From the NCBI GenBank assembly GCA_000333815.1, contig CAPI01000066.1, forward strand, positions 1 through 64,000: DNA of 64,000 nt. The letters are read 5' to 3'. A model generated the notes under the pieces. The model saw only the letters and a program-made list of their open reading frames with translations, made no database searches and was not told the DNA's origin. The DNA is from [Collinsella] massiliensis (GTDB lineage Bacteria > Actinomycetota > Coriobacteriia > Coriobacteriales > Coriobacteriaceae). Positions 17,988 to 27,833 of the stretch are shown here, one piece after another (position 1 is the stretch's first letter; each line of letters begins with the position of its first letter). The position numbers were made by a program, and so were the translations under genes.

Positions 17988-18659
17988 ATGAGATTCCGAG
18001 GCGACATACAGACCTTCGAGGACGAGGGGTTCCTCCGCCGCGTGGCGCAGGACTCCGCGGCCGCCTTCGTCATCGGGCTCGGGGCGACGCTCGTGTTCGG
18101 CATCGTGCTCGCGATGTTCGCGCCCGGGCTGTTCGACGGGCTGCTCTCGGGCATCTTCGCCGCGGACGGCCGGGGCTTCATCGACTATGTGCTGTGGATC
18201 GCCTGGGTCGCGGTGGCGACGGCGGTGTCGTTCATCGCGCACGAGCTCGTGCACGGCATCTTCTTCAAGGCATTCGCGCCGGCGGGCGCGCGCGTGACCT
18301 TCGGCGCCAACTGGAAGCGCGGCATGCTCTACGCGAGCACGGAGGGCGTCATCTACACCCGCGCGCAGTACCTCGTCATCGCGCTCGCCCCGACGTTCGT
18401 GGTGACCGCGGCCCTGATCGCCGCCGGCTTCGCATGCGGCTGCCCCGTGGCGGGCGCCTTCGCGGCGACGCTCCACCTCTCGGGCTGCGCGGGCGATTGG
18501 GAGTACGTGCGCGAGATCGCCGCCGACCCGCTCATCACGCACTGCGAGGACACGGCGTCCGGCGTGCGCTTCTTCGGCGCGGACGATGCGGGCGACGAGG
18601 CCGCCGGGGACGAGCCTGCCGCTCCTGGCGCGGACGCGCACGGGGAGGTGCGCCCATGA
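17988..18659 (+). CDS. DUF3267-type putative membrane zinc metalloprotease
   Basis: A 223-residue membrane protein with about four hydrophobic segments. The motif HELVHGIFFKAF near residue 85 is an HExxH zinc site, and a later GDWEYV at about 167-172 resembles the third-ligand region of DUF3267 proteins, though this assignment rests on pattern only. The C-terminal 30 residues are low-complexity (DEAAGDEPAAPGADA). The start is uncertain: ATG codons at 17976 and 17988 are both in frame and neither has a strong ribosome site. Its stop overlaps the queH start (ATGA), so the two are coupled. Confidence 0.65.
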   Translation: MRFRGDIQTFEDEGFLRRVAQDSAAAFVIGLGATLVFGIVLAMFAPGLFDGLLSGIFAADGRGFIDYVLWIAWVAVATAVSFIAHELVHGIFFKAFAPAGARVTFGANWKRGMLYASTEGVIYTRAQYLVIALAPTFVVTAALIAAGFACGCPVAGAFAATLHLSGCAGDWEYVREIAADPLITHCEDTASGVRFFGADDAGDEAAGDEPAAPGADAHGEVRP

Positions 18660-19246
18660 CGCGCCTGCTGCTGCATGCCTGCTGCGCGCCCTGCTCGCTC
18701 GAGCCGGTGCGCCTGCTCGTCGAGGAGGGTTTCGAGCCCACGATCTGCTGGACGAACCCGAACATCCAACCGGTCGAGGAGCACGACCGCCGCCTCGCCG
18801 AGCTCCGCCGCTGGTGCGCCGCGGAGGGCATCCCGCTCATCGAGGCGGGGGAGGACCGCGAGCGCTGGGAGCGCGCGGTGGCGCCCATCGGTGCGCGCGA
18901 CCGTGGTCACCGCTGCCGGGCCTGCTATGCGCTCCGCCTGGCCGAGGCGTGCCGCGTGGCCGAGCGCGCGGGCTTCACGCATATCGCCACGACGCTCGCC
19001 GTGTCCCCTTACCAGCTCTTCGAGACCTGCAACGACGTGCTCGCGCGCCTCGCCGCCGCGAACGGCCTCACGCCCGTCATCCGCGACTTCCGTCCCTGGT
19101 ACGGCGAGGCCACGCGCCGCTCGCGCGAGCTCGGCATGTACCGCCAGCAGTACTGCGGCTGCCGCTTCTCCGCCGCCGAGGCGGCGCTCGACCGCGCCCG
19201 CCTGCGCGACGAGCGCAAGGCCAGGCATCGCGGGTCCGCCTCGTAA
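18656..19246 (+). CDS. queH: Epoxyqueuosine reductase QueH
   Basis: Carries out the last step of queuosine synthesis, reducing epoxyqueuosine to queuosine on tRNA. The 196-residue protein has the QueH (old DUF208) pattern: LLLHACCAPCS with adjacent cysteines at 9-10 and Cys13, WTNPNIQPVEEHDRRLAEL, CRACYALRLAEAC, TTLAVSPYQ and a final QQYCGCRFS. These cysteines should bind the 4Fe-4S cluster and second metal. It overlaps the upstream membrane protein by four bases. queA and tgt follow at 21528 and 26649. Confidence 0.92.
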   Translation: MTRLLLHACCAPCSLEPVRLLVEEGFEPTICWTNPNIQPVEEHDRRLAELRRWCAAEGIPLIEAGEDRERWERAVAPIGARDRGHRCRACYALRLAEACRVAERAGFTHIATTLAVSPYQLFETCNDVLARLAAANGLTPVIRDFRPWYGEATRRSRELGMYRQQYCGCRFSAAEAALDRARLRDERKARHRGSAS

Positions 19247-19281
19247 CCTTTCGCCGCCCCTTTCAAAACCTCGGCCATGGG

Positions 19282-19318
19282 CATAATATGACTATTCGTT
19301 GTGAATAGTCATATTATG
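19282..19318 (+). promoter_or_regulatory. Long operator dyad in front of the efflux-pump/TetR operon
   Basis: A perfect 16-base inverted repeat, CATAATATGACTATTC at 19282-19297 and its complement at 19303-19318, is separated by five bases. It ends 13 bases before the pump start codon and overlaps an AT-rich -10-like stretch. Size and position fit a TetR-family operator, and a TetR gene is the second gene of the operon, so autoregulation is likely. Confidence 0.7.
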
Positions 19319-19331
19319 GAAGGCGATGCAG

Positions 19332-20840
19332 ATGGAAGACGAGAAGCCGGTTGGATTGGTGAGCGACGTGCCGCGCGGGCATACGGCGGCGGCGCTCGTG
19401 GTCATCCTCGCGATGACGTTCATGGAGATCCTCGACGGCACGATCGTGAACGTCGCGCTGCCCTCCATGCAGCAGGAGCTCGGGGTGGACATGGCGTCCA
19501 TCCAGTGGGTCGCGAGCATCTACAGCATCGTGACCTGCGCGGCGCTCCTCGTGTTCGGCCGCCTGGGCGATATGTTCGGCAAGGTGCGCATCTTCCAGGT
19601 GGGCGTGGCGCTCTTCACCGCGGGCTCGGCGCTCTGCGCGCTCTCCGGCACGTTCGAGCTGCTCGTCGTCGCCCGCGCCGTCCAGTCGCTCGGCGGCGCC
19701 GCGTCGCTCGCCAACAACCAGGGCATCATCACCGAGACCTTCCCCACGAGCCGCGGGCGCGCGCTCGGGCTCGTGGCGACCTTCACCGCGCTCGGCGCCA
19801 TGTGCGGCCCCACGCTCGGCGGCCTCATCGTGGCGTCGCTGCCGTGGGAGTTCATCTTCATCATCAACCTGCCCATCGGCGTCATCTCGTTCATCATCGG
19901 CCTCAAGGTGCTCCGCAACCATCGCCCCGCGCGCCGCCCGTCGTTCGACGCCCTCGGCACCGCGCTCCTCATCCCGGCCATCCTCGCCATCTTCTTCGCC
20001 ATCACGCTCATGGAGCGCGGCGTCACCCCGCTCACCATCGGCATGCTCGCGGGCGGCGCGGTGCTGCTCGCCGCGTTCGTGGTGGTCGAGAACCACGCGA
20101 CCTCGCCGCTCGTGACGCTCGGGGTCTTCCGGGACGTGCGCTTCGTGATCGACCTCGTGAACATGGCCCTCGTCTTCCTCGCCATGTCCGCCTACACCTT
20201 CATCTTCCCGTACTACCTGCAGGAGGCGCGCGGCATCGGCGCCGGGGCGGCCGGGCTCATCATGGCGTGCTATCCGCTCGTGAACTCCATCGTGGGTCCC
20301 ATCTCGGGCGCGGTCTCGGACAAGATGGGGTGCGAGAAGCCCACGCTCGTGGGGCAGGTCATCTACACCTGCGGCCTTGCCATCATGGGGTTCGTGGCGC
20401 TCGACACCCCGCTTTTCGTGCTCATCCCCTGCATCATGTTCACCTCGCTCGGCAGCGCGATCTTCCAGGCGCCGAACAACTCCATGGTCATGGGGCACGC
20501 GCCCGAAGGGTCGCTCGGCTTCGTGGGGTCGCTCGGCAACCTCATGCGCTACCTGGGGCAGGCGGTCGGCATCACGGCTGGCTCGGCCCTGCTCTATGGC
20601 GGCATGTCGAGCTCGATCGGCTACCCCGTGACGAGCTACGTCGCGGGCAGGCCGGACGTCTTCATGGACGGCATGCACCTGGCCTTCCATGTGCTCGCCC
20701 TCATCGTGGGCGCGAGCGTGGTCCTGGCGCTCGTGCGCGAATGGCTCAACTACCGCGAGCGCCGCACGCAGGCACCTGGCGGGCACGGGGCCGCGCGCGC
20801 CGCGTCCCATGGGCTCGCCGGCGCGCGGAAGGGCAGGTAG
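19332..20840 (+). CDS. MFS multidrug efflux transporter, DHA2 (EmrB/QacA) type
   Basis: A 502-residue transporter with about 14 hydrophobic segments. Family motifs are FMEILDGTIVNVALPSMQQ in helix 1 (the DHA2 signature LDxTIVNVALP), FGRLGDMFGKVR (motif A) and GAMCGPTLGGLIV (motif C), which indicates proton-coupled antiport of drugs or toxins. GAAGG lies 8 bases before the ATG at 19332; the ATG at 19326 is too close to it. It is cotranscribed with the TetR gene 2 bases downstream and preceded by a strong operator dyad. Substrate unknown. Confidence 0.9.
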   Translation: MEDEKPVGLVSDVPRGHTAAALVVILAMTFMEILDGTIVNVALPSMQQELGVDMASIQWVASIYSIVTCAALLVFGRLGDMFGKVRIFQVGVALFTAGSALCALSGTFELLVVARAVQSLGGAASLANNQGIITETFPTSRGRALGLVATFTALGAMCGPTLGGLIVASLPWEFIFIINLPIGVISFIIGLKVLRNHRPARRPSFDALGTALLIPAILAIFFAITLMERGVTPLTIGMLAGGAVLLAAFVVVENHATSPLVTLGVFRDVRFVIDLVNMALVFLAMSAYTFIFPYYLQEARGIGAGAAGLIMACYPLVNSIVGPISGAVSDKMGCEKPTLVGQVIYTCGLAIMGFVALDTPLFVLIPCIMFTSLGSAIFQAPNNSMVMGHAPEGSLGFVGSLGNLMRYLGQAVGITAGSALLYGGMSSSIGYPVTSYVAGRPDVFMDGMHLAFHVLALIVGASVVLALVREWLNYRERRTQAPGGHGAARAASHGLAGARKGR

Positions 20841-20842
20841 CC

Positions 20843-21427
20843 ATGCCCGCCATCTTCACGCCCGAGCACCGCGACGAGCTCCATCTCCGCATGGTCGAGG
20901 CGGGATGGCGCGCGCTCTGCGCGGGCGGCGTGCGCGCGCTGCGCGTCGAGGAGATCGCGCGCGCGGCGGGCATCGCCAAGGGCACGTTCTACCACTTCTT
21001 CCCCTCGAAGGGCGCCTTCATCTACGCGATGCTCATGGAGAACCGCCAGCGGGCCGTCGATATGCTGGACGAGATGCACCGGCAGGCGGAGCGCCGCCTG
21101 GGGCGCGATGCCCTGCGCGGGTGGCTCGAGCGCATCTGGGGGAGCGACCGGAACATCTTCCGCATCGCCACCGCCGAGGAGTACGCCTACCTCGCGCGCG
21201 GCTTCCCCCGCGGGCGCAGCCTCGACCCCGCGGTGGACGGGAAGCTCGTCGATTGGGTGGTCGACGAGATCGCCGACGCGCGCGCGGGCGTCGACCGCCA
21301 TGCGGTGCAGAACCTGCAGAAGACGCTCGCTCTGGTACTGCTCAACCGCGGCATCCTGCACGCCGACGCCCTCGAGCGCACGGTGGCCGCCCTCATCGAC
21401 GCCACGCTCGACGAGCTCTTCGGGTGA
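20843..21427 (+). CDS. TetR/AcrR family repressor of the efflux pump
   Basis: A 194-residue repressor. The helix-turn-helix reads VEEIARAAGIAKGTFYHFFP near 34-53, the classic TetR form. The C-terminal ligand domain is not conserved enough to name the inducer. It begins 2 bases after the pump stop, so pump and regulator share the promoter at the 19282-19318 dyad, which is the likely binding site. Confidence 0.9.
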   Translation: MPAIFTPEHRDELHLRMVEAGWRALCAGGVRALRVEEIARAAGIAKGTFYHFFPSKGAFIYAMLMENRQRAVDMLDEMHRQAERRLGRDALRGWLERIWGSDRNIFRIATAEEYAYLARGFPRGRSLDPAVDGKLVDWVVDEIADARAGVDRHAVQNLQKTLALVLLNRGILHADALERTVAALIDATLDELFG

Positions 21428-21527
21428 CGCCGCGCTCCGTGCCCGTCGGGGGCAACGCCCACGCCCCGCACCTCACGTGCGCAAGCGTGCTAAGCTATTC
21501 AGCCGGAACACGGAAAGCGAGGTCGCC

Positions 21528-22751
<1,224 letters not shown>

Positions 22752-22931
22752 CGCGCCCCAGGGGTTCCGCCGGCTCTCGGCCGGGTGGATGCGCCGGGGC
22801 GCCGCCGGCCGGGCGTCGCCTTTCCGCCCCGCGCCGCTCGGTAAAAATCAACGATCGCGTGCCCGCGTGTCCGCGCGGGCATATATCATTGAGCTGAGAA
22901 ACAGTTCGCCCATGCATTGGGGGAGTGGATC

Positions 22932-24200
22932 ATGCCGGAAGATCTGAACGAGCAGAAGCCGCAAACGTACGATGCAGAAGACGCCGCGCCGCCCACGGGC
23001 GATGCGGGCACTGAGGTCGCGCCGGCCGGCGTGGAGGGGCCATCCGCCGTCGAGGCGGTGGGGTCGTTCTTCACCTCGGGCGCCGCGGCCATGAACGAGA
23101 TGCGCAACGCCCGCCGCGCGCACGCCGAGGCGCGCAGCCAGCTCGAGTCGCTCGAGAGCACCATCGCGAGCGAGGAGGCGGAGCTCGCCCACCGGCGCGA
23201 GGTCGAGGCGGGCTTCGAGCAGATCGTCGCGGAGCAGACGGCGCGCCGCGAGGCGGCCGTTCAGGCGGGCTCGGCCGCCGTGCGCGAGCAGAAGCGCATC
23301 CAGGGCGAGATCGACGCCCTGAAGGGCGAGCTCCAGCAGATGAAGGATGCCGACGCCCAGACCGATAAGCGCCTGAAGGCCGCGCTCGACGCCGCCGAGG
23401 CGCGCGAGGCGTCCGCGCGCGAGAACGGCGCGCGCCTGCAGCGTCGGCTCGACGACGCCAAGAAGAACCTCGAGCGCGCCGAGCGCGAGCAGAAGGACGG
23501 CGTTGCCGCCGCGCAGACGGCCGTGGAGAGCGCCGAATCGCGCCTCACCATGCTCCGCGAGGAGCGCTCGGAGGTGCAACGGAACCCCTCGGCGAACTCC
23601 GCGGCCTATAGCGTGCGCTCGGGTGAGCTCGACCAGGAGATCGCCGACGCCGAGCACGACCTGACGCTCGCGAAGGACGACCTGCCCCGCATCACCCGCG
23701 AGCTCGCCGAGGCGCTCGAGCACGCCCGCCGTGCCGTGGCCGAGGCGGAGAAGCCCATGGACGAGGCGAAGCGCTCGTTCAACGAGGTGAGCGGTGCCGC
23801 GGACGAGGCGCGCAACGCCTACCGCGAGGCGCGCGATGCCGCCTCCGAGCGCCAGCGCGCGATGAAGGAGCGCATCGCTGCCCAGGAGAAGGCCAAGCGC
23901 GAGCAGGAGCAGGCGGCCGAGGACGCCCAGGACGAGGCGCGCGACGCCCAGGCGCTCATCGACGAGGCGAACGACATCCACGCGCACCCCGAGGTCACGG
24001 AGACCATCGCCGCGCGGCTCGAGGCGGACCGCGCGGAGCGGGAGCAGCAGGCGGCGGAGGTCGAGCAGCTCGCGAACGTGGAGCGGAGCGTGCGGGAGCG
24101 CACGCGCGGCTCGCGCGCGCGGTTCATCGGCGCGATCGCGGGCATCGTCATCGTGGTTGTCGCGATCATCGTCGCGGTCGTGCTGTTCGTGAACCGGTAG
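22932..24200 (+). CDS. Tail-anchored coiled-coil protein
   Basis: A 422-residue protein with an acidic N-terminus (about 1-50), then roughly 330 residues of almost continuous Ala/Glu/Arg-rich coiled coil, and a single C-terminal membrane segment (IGAIAGIVIVVVAIIVAVVLF) followed by NR. The order implies a long cytoplasmic rod fixed to the membrane at its end. I recognise no enzyme motif and no named family. The ATG at 22932 has GGGGAG 7 bases upstream, better than the TTG at 22917. An aldo/keto reductase gene follows 22 bases downstream. A structural or scaffold role is only a guess. Confidence 0.6.
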   Translation: MPEDLNEQKPQTYDAEDAAPPTGDAGTEVAPAGVEGPSAVEAVGSFFTSGAAAMNEMRNARRAHAEARSQLESLESTIASEEAELAHRREVEAGFEQIVAEQTARREAAVQAGSAAVREQKRIQGEIDALKGELQQMKDADAQTDKRLKAALDAAEAREASARENGARLQRRLDDAKKNLERAEREQKDGVAAAQTAVESAESRLTMLREERSEVQRNPSANSAAYSVRSGELDQEIADAEHDLTLAKDDLPRITRELAEALEHARRAVAEAEKPMDEAKRSFNEVSGAADEARNAYREARDAASERQRAMKERIAAQEKAKREQEQAAEDAQDEARDAQALIDEANDIHAHPEVTETIAARLEADRAEREQQAAEVEQLANVERSVRERTRGSRARFIGAIAGIVIVVVAIIVAVVLFVNR

Positions 24201-24222
24201 GGGATCCGTTAGGGGGAAGGCC

Positions 24223-25359
24223 ATGCTGTACAAGGATTTCAAGGGGCTCAAGCTGTCGGCGCTCGGGTTCGGGGCGATGCGCCTGCCCGTGGTGGACGGC
24301 GATGACGGCGCGATCGACCAGGCCGCGACGGACGAGATGGTCGCCTACGCCCTCGAGCACGGAGTGAATTACTTCGACACCGCCTGGGGCTACCACAACG
24401 GCACCTCCGAGGCGGCTCTCGGCCGCGCGCTCGCCCCGCATCCGCGCGACTCGTTCTACCTTGCCACGAAGTTCCCCGGGTACGACCTCGCGAACATGGA
24501 CAAGGTCGAGGAGATCTTCGAGGCGCAGCTCGAGCGCACGGGCATGGGCTACTTCGACTTCTACCTCATCCACAACGTGTGCGAGCTCAACATCGACGAG
24601 TACCTCAACCCTGCGCACGGCATCATGCCCTACCTGCTCGCCCAGAAGGAGGCCGGGCGCATCCGGCACCTCGGCTTCTCCGCCCACGGCGCCATCCCCG
24701 TCATGGAGCGCTTCCTCGCGGCATACGGGGAGCACATGGAGTTCTGCCAGATCCAGCTGAACTACCTCGACTGGGAGTTCCAGGACGCCAAGGGCAAGGT
24801 GGAGCTGCTCGCCGAGCACGGCCTGCCCGTGTGGGTCATGGAGCCGGTGCGCGGCGGCAAGCTCGCGAACCTATCCGAGGAGGATGCTGCGAAGCTCACC
24901 GCGCAGCGCCCCGACGAGACGCCGGTGGCCTGGGCGTTCCGCTTCATCCAGGGCATCCCCGAGGTCTGCGTCACGCTCTCCGGCATGTCGAGCTTCGAGC
25001 AGCTGAAGGAGAACATCGCCACCTTCGAGGAGGAGCGGCCGCTCACGGCGGAGGATCGCGCGGTGCTCGCCAAGATCGTGGCCGACATGCTCGGCCAGGG
25101 CACCGTGCCCTGCACCGCATGCCGCTACTGCACGAGCCACTGCCCGCAGGGGCTTGACATCCCCGACCTGCTCTCGCTCTACAACCAGCGCCAGATCACC
25201 GGCAACGGCGACTTCATCTCGCGCATGCGCCTGCAGACCATGGACGCGGACAAGCGGCCGAGCGCGTGCATCGGGTGCGGGAGCTGCGCGGCGGTGTGCC
25301 CGCAGCAGATCGACATCCCCGGGGTGCTCGCGAAGTTCGCCGCGGAGGCGGAAGCGTAA
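24223..25359 (+). CDS. Aldo/keto reductase with C-terminal 4Fe-4S ferredoxin domain
   Basis: A 378-residue two-domain oxidoreductase. The barrel shows LGFGAMRLP, the catalytic Asp/Tyr pair in NYFDTAWGYHNG (about 48-59), Lys in YLATKFPG and His in FYLIHNV. The C-terminus holds CTACRYCTSHC and CIGCGSCAAVC, two 4Fe-4S motifs. Such proteins are common in anaerobes and probably couple ferredoxin or another iron-sulfur partner to carbonyl reduction. The substrate is not evident. Confidence 0.9.
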   Translation: MLYKDFKGLKLSALGFGAMRLPVVDGDDGAIDQAATDEMVAYALEHGVNYFDTAWGYHNGTSEAALGRALAPHPRDSFYLATKFPGYDLANMDKVEEIFEAQLERTGMGYFDFYLIHNVCELNIDEYLNPAHGIMPYLLAQKEAGRIRHLGFSAHGAIPVMERFLAAYGEHMEFCQIQLNYLDWEFQDAKGKVELLAEHGLPVWVMEPVRGGKLANLSEEDAAKLTAQRPDETPVAWAFRFIQGIPEVCVTLSGMSSFEQLKENIATFEEERPLTAEDRAVLAKIVADMLGQGTVPCTACRYCTSHCPQGLDIPDLLSLYNQRQITGNGDFISRMRLQTMDADKRPSACIGCGSCAAVCPQQIDIPGVLAKFAAEAEA

Positions 25360-25491
25360 GGGCGTCTACCTGCGGGAATGCTGTGGTGATGCGAGGCTGC
25401 GCCATAGTTCGCCCCCGGCTGTACCGCTCGCGGACGCATACCGACCGTTCGCGGCATATATGCCTCGATTCTCGAATTCTGGTATATACGG

Positions 25492-25840
25492 AGCATGCAC
25501 GGGAATATACGCAATGACAGAACAGGGTCGCTTCAGAGAAGCAAGCGACGACCGAAGGAGGCGAGTCCAATGGGTTTAGAAGATGAACCGCAAGCGTTCG
25601 GGCTCGTAGCCTGCGGATTCGAGGCTTAGCGCCTGGGGTCTCTGCCAGAGGGCAACCCATTGTTTTCCGTCGCAGCACGGAGAGAAGCCGAAGACGAGAC
25701 GCAGACTAGCTCGAAGGCACCTATGGACGGGGGTTTCGTTCCAGAGGGAGTGAAGCCCGAGGTGCGTTTGATGGCTTGAGGTGAGTCCAAAGTATTGAGT
25801 TTGCCGAGGGGCGGTACCGAAGAGACGGTGCCGCCCCTCG
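25492..25840 (+). ncRNA. Highly structured noncoding RNA, candidate HEARO/IscB omega RNA without its protein
   Basis: No convincing ORF covers 25360-25860, but the stretch folds strongly. CAATGGGTT (25568-25576) pairs perfectly with AACCCATTG (25654-25662) around small hairpins. A long irregular helix runs from AGCTCGAA (25708) through GCACCT/AGGTGC to GGGTTTCGTTCC/GGAGTGAAGCCC (25731-25758), using several G-U pairs. A 14-bp stem closes the 3' end. A TG-extended -10 (TATATA, 25483-25488) suggests a start near 25492. The elements GAGGGCAACCC, TTTTCCGTC, GAGTGAAGCCC and TTGAGTTTGCC recall HEARO/IscB omega RNAs, from memory only. No iscB or HNH gene is in the window. Confidence 0.5.
25805..25840 (+). 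terminator. Strong 3' hairpin of the structured RNA
   Basis: CGAGGGGCGGTACC at 25805-25818 pairs over 14 bases (one G-U) with GGTGCCGCCCCTCG at 25827-25840. The following bases (CGTTGTG) are not a good U-tract, so it may be a structural stem of the RNA more than a classical terminator. It also lies 21 bases beyond the stop of the convergent LUD gene. Confidence 0.5.
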
Positions 25841-25860
25841 CGTTGTGCCGGGGCTCTACG

Positions 25861-26511
25861 CTAATAGCCGAGTTCCTCCCCGACGATCACCACGCGGATG
25901 CGCCCTGCGTGCCGGGAATGGCGCGTCACGACGAGGTTGCAGCACATGCACTTCGGCGCATGGCACAGCGAGCAGGCGCCCGTGAGCTCGCAGGGGGTTT
26001 CGGTGTGCAGGCGCTCGGCGTTGAGCGGGCACGTCACGGTGCGGATGCGCTTGAAGCCCGCCTCCACGTCCGCCACGATCTTGTTCACGCCCGCGAGCAC
26101 TACCACGTGCGCGGGGCCGTGGAGCAACAGCGCGAGGCGGTCGCTGTTGCCGTCGATGTTCACGAGCTCACCGTCCAGGGTGAGGGCGTTCGCGCTCATG
26201 AAGAACCAGTCCGCGCTCGCGCGGTCGCGCCACATCTCGCGCTGCTCCTCGGGGGCCGTCGCGCTCGCGCGGTCGAGCATGCGGTAGCAGCCGGCATCCT
26301 CGAGCGCGGGCTTCATCCCGCTCTCCTTGAACGTCTCGCTGCCGCCCCAGGTCACGGATTCGCCCGCGGCCATCCACGAGCGCACGAGCTCGACCGCCTC
26401 CGCGCTCGTGGCGCAATAGTAGCCGTCCATCCCGTGCCGCGCGAGGTTCTTGATGATGTGCTCCGCCGTCTTCTGCCGTGAGGCGAGGACGCTCTCCGTC
26501 CGCTCTGCCAT
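25861..26511 (-). CDS. LUD-domain (LutC/YkgG-like) protein
   Basis: A 216-residue protein with the lactate-utilisation LUD pattern: LARHGMDGYYCATSAEAVEL, VTWGGSETFKESGM, NALTLDGELVNIDGNSDR and HVVVLAGVNKIVADVEAGFKR. The C-terminal CSLCHAPKCMCCNLVV is cysteine-rich and may bind a metal. Relatives include LutC and DUF1121 proteins; the other Lut subunits are not adjacent, so a lactate role is not shown. I choose the ATG at 26511, with AAGGGAG 5 bases upstream, over upstream starts with no family match. Confidence 0.82.
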   Translation of the reverse strand: MAERTESVLASRQKTAEHIIKNLARHGMDGYYCATSAEAVELVRSWMAAGESVTWGGSETFKESGMKPALEDAGCYRMLDRASATAPEEQREMWRDRASADWFFMSANALTLDGELVNIDGNSDRLALLLHGPAHVVVLAGVNKIVADVEAGFKRIRTVTCPLNAERLHTETPCELTGACSLCHAPKCMCCNLVVTRHSRHAGRIRVVIVGEELGY

Positions 26512-26648
26512 AGCGCTCCCTTCGTCGCTGCACCCGCCCGCGCCCGTCGCGTCCGGCCCCGCATCTGGTTTTCCCAAGGGGCGTCCGCGGCCGCCGGCGC
26601 GCGCGTGGTACCCTAACACCCGGTATGAGATTACCACGCGAGGAACGG

Positions 26649-27794
26649 ATGCCTATGGATCAGTCCCTGTTCACCTATGACATCATCGCCGAGGACCCGC
26701 GCACGCACGCACGCGCGGGCGTGTTGCATACGCCGCATGGCGACATCGAGACCCCCATCTTCATGCCCGTGGGCACGCGCGCCACGGTGAAGGGCATCCC
26801 GTGGGAGACGGTGCGCGACCTGGGCGCGCAGATCGTGCTCTCGAACACCTACCACCTCGCCATGCGTCCCGGCGCGGACCTCATCGCCGAGCTGGGCGGC
26901 CTGCACGAGTTCATGAACTGGCACGGCCCCATCCTCACGGATTCCGGCGGCTTCCAGGTGTTCAGCCATTCGGACGCCGTGAAGCTCACGAACGAGGGCG
27001 TGCGCTTCATCGCCACGGACTACGACGGCAGCCATGTGTTCTGGACGCCCGAGGACAACATGGCCATCGCGCAGAAGCTCGGCAGCGACATCTGCATGCA
27101 GCTCGACCAGTGCATCGGCTACCCCGTGGAGCGGCGCGACGTCGAGCGCTCGACCGACCTCTCGAGCCGCTGGGCGGAGCGCTGCTACAAGGCACATACC
27201 CGCCCTGACCAGGCGCTCTTCGGCATCGTGCAGGGCGGCATGCATATGGACCTGCGCATAAAGAGCCTGCAGCGCCTCGAGGACATGGGCGATTTCCCCG
27301 GGTACGGTATCGGCGGCTACTCGGTGGGCGAGAGCCACGAGGTCATGTTCGAGACGCTCGAGCCGCTCGCGGCCGAGTACATGCCGCGCACCAAGCCGCG
27401 CTACCTCATGGGCGTGGGCAACCCCACCACGCTCGTGCGCGGCGTGGCCTGCGGCATCGACATGTTCGACTGCGTGCTGCCCACGCGCACCGGACGCATG
27501 GGCACCGCGTTCTCGAGCGAGGGGCGCCTGAACTTCCGCAACGCCCGCTTCGCGCGCGACCCGCGGCCCGTCGACGAGCACTGCACCTGCCCGGTGTGCA
27601 CGGGCGGCTACACCCGCGCGCACATCCGGCACATGGTGGCGCAGAAGGAGATGCTCGGCGGCATCCTGCTCTCGATGCACAACATCTACTACCTGCTCGA
27701 CCTCATGCGCCGCGCGCGCCAGGCCATCATCGAGGGGCGCTACGAGGCGTTCGTGCGCGACTGGATGGACTCGCCCGCGGCGGCGGACTACTAG
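26649..27794 (+). CDS. tgt: tRNA-guanine(34) transglycosylase
   Basis: Swaps guanine 34 of tRNAs for preQ1, the first tRNA step in queuosine synthesis. The 381-residue protein shows the nucleophile region DSGGFQVFSHSD, QLDQCIGYP, GIVQGG, GGYSVGE, CVLPTRTGRMGTAF and the zinc site CTCPVCTGGYTRAHIRH. The ATG at 26649 has GAGGAAC 5 bases upstream; 26655 is possible. Stands 7.4 kb from queH and 4 kb from queA on the same strand. Confidence 0.96.
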   Translation: MPMDQSLFTYDIIAEDPRTHARAGVLHTPHGDIETPIFMPVGTRATVKGIPWETVRDLGAQIVLSNTYHLAMRPGADLIAELGGLHEFMNWHGPILTDSGGFQVFSHSDAVKLTNEGVRFIATDYDGSHVFWTPEDNMAIAQKLGSDICMQLDQCIGYPVERRDVERSTDLSSRWAERCYKAHTRPDQALFGIVQGGMHMDLRIKSLQRLEDMGDFPGYGIGGYSVGESHEVMFETLEPLAAEYMPRTKPRYLMGVGNPTTLVRGVACGIDMFDCVLPTRTGRMGTAFSSEGRLNFRNARFARDPRPVDEHCTCPVCTGGYTRAHIRHMVAQKEMLGGILLSMHNIYYLLDLMRRARQAIIEGRYEAFVRDWMDSPAAADY

Positions 27795-27833
27795 GAGCTT
27801 CCCGCGCCCCGTGCGCGAAGAAGGAGGACGGCG

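Noticed and set aside
25805-25840. T-box riboswitch antiterminator
   Set aside because: GGGCGGTACCG resembles the T-box sequence, but there is no downstream gene on this strand and no recognisable stem I or specifier loop.
25492-25840. tmRNA, RNase P RNA, SRP RNA or 6S RNA
   Set aside because: The conserved ends and cores of these RNAs were looked for and are absent.
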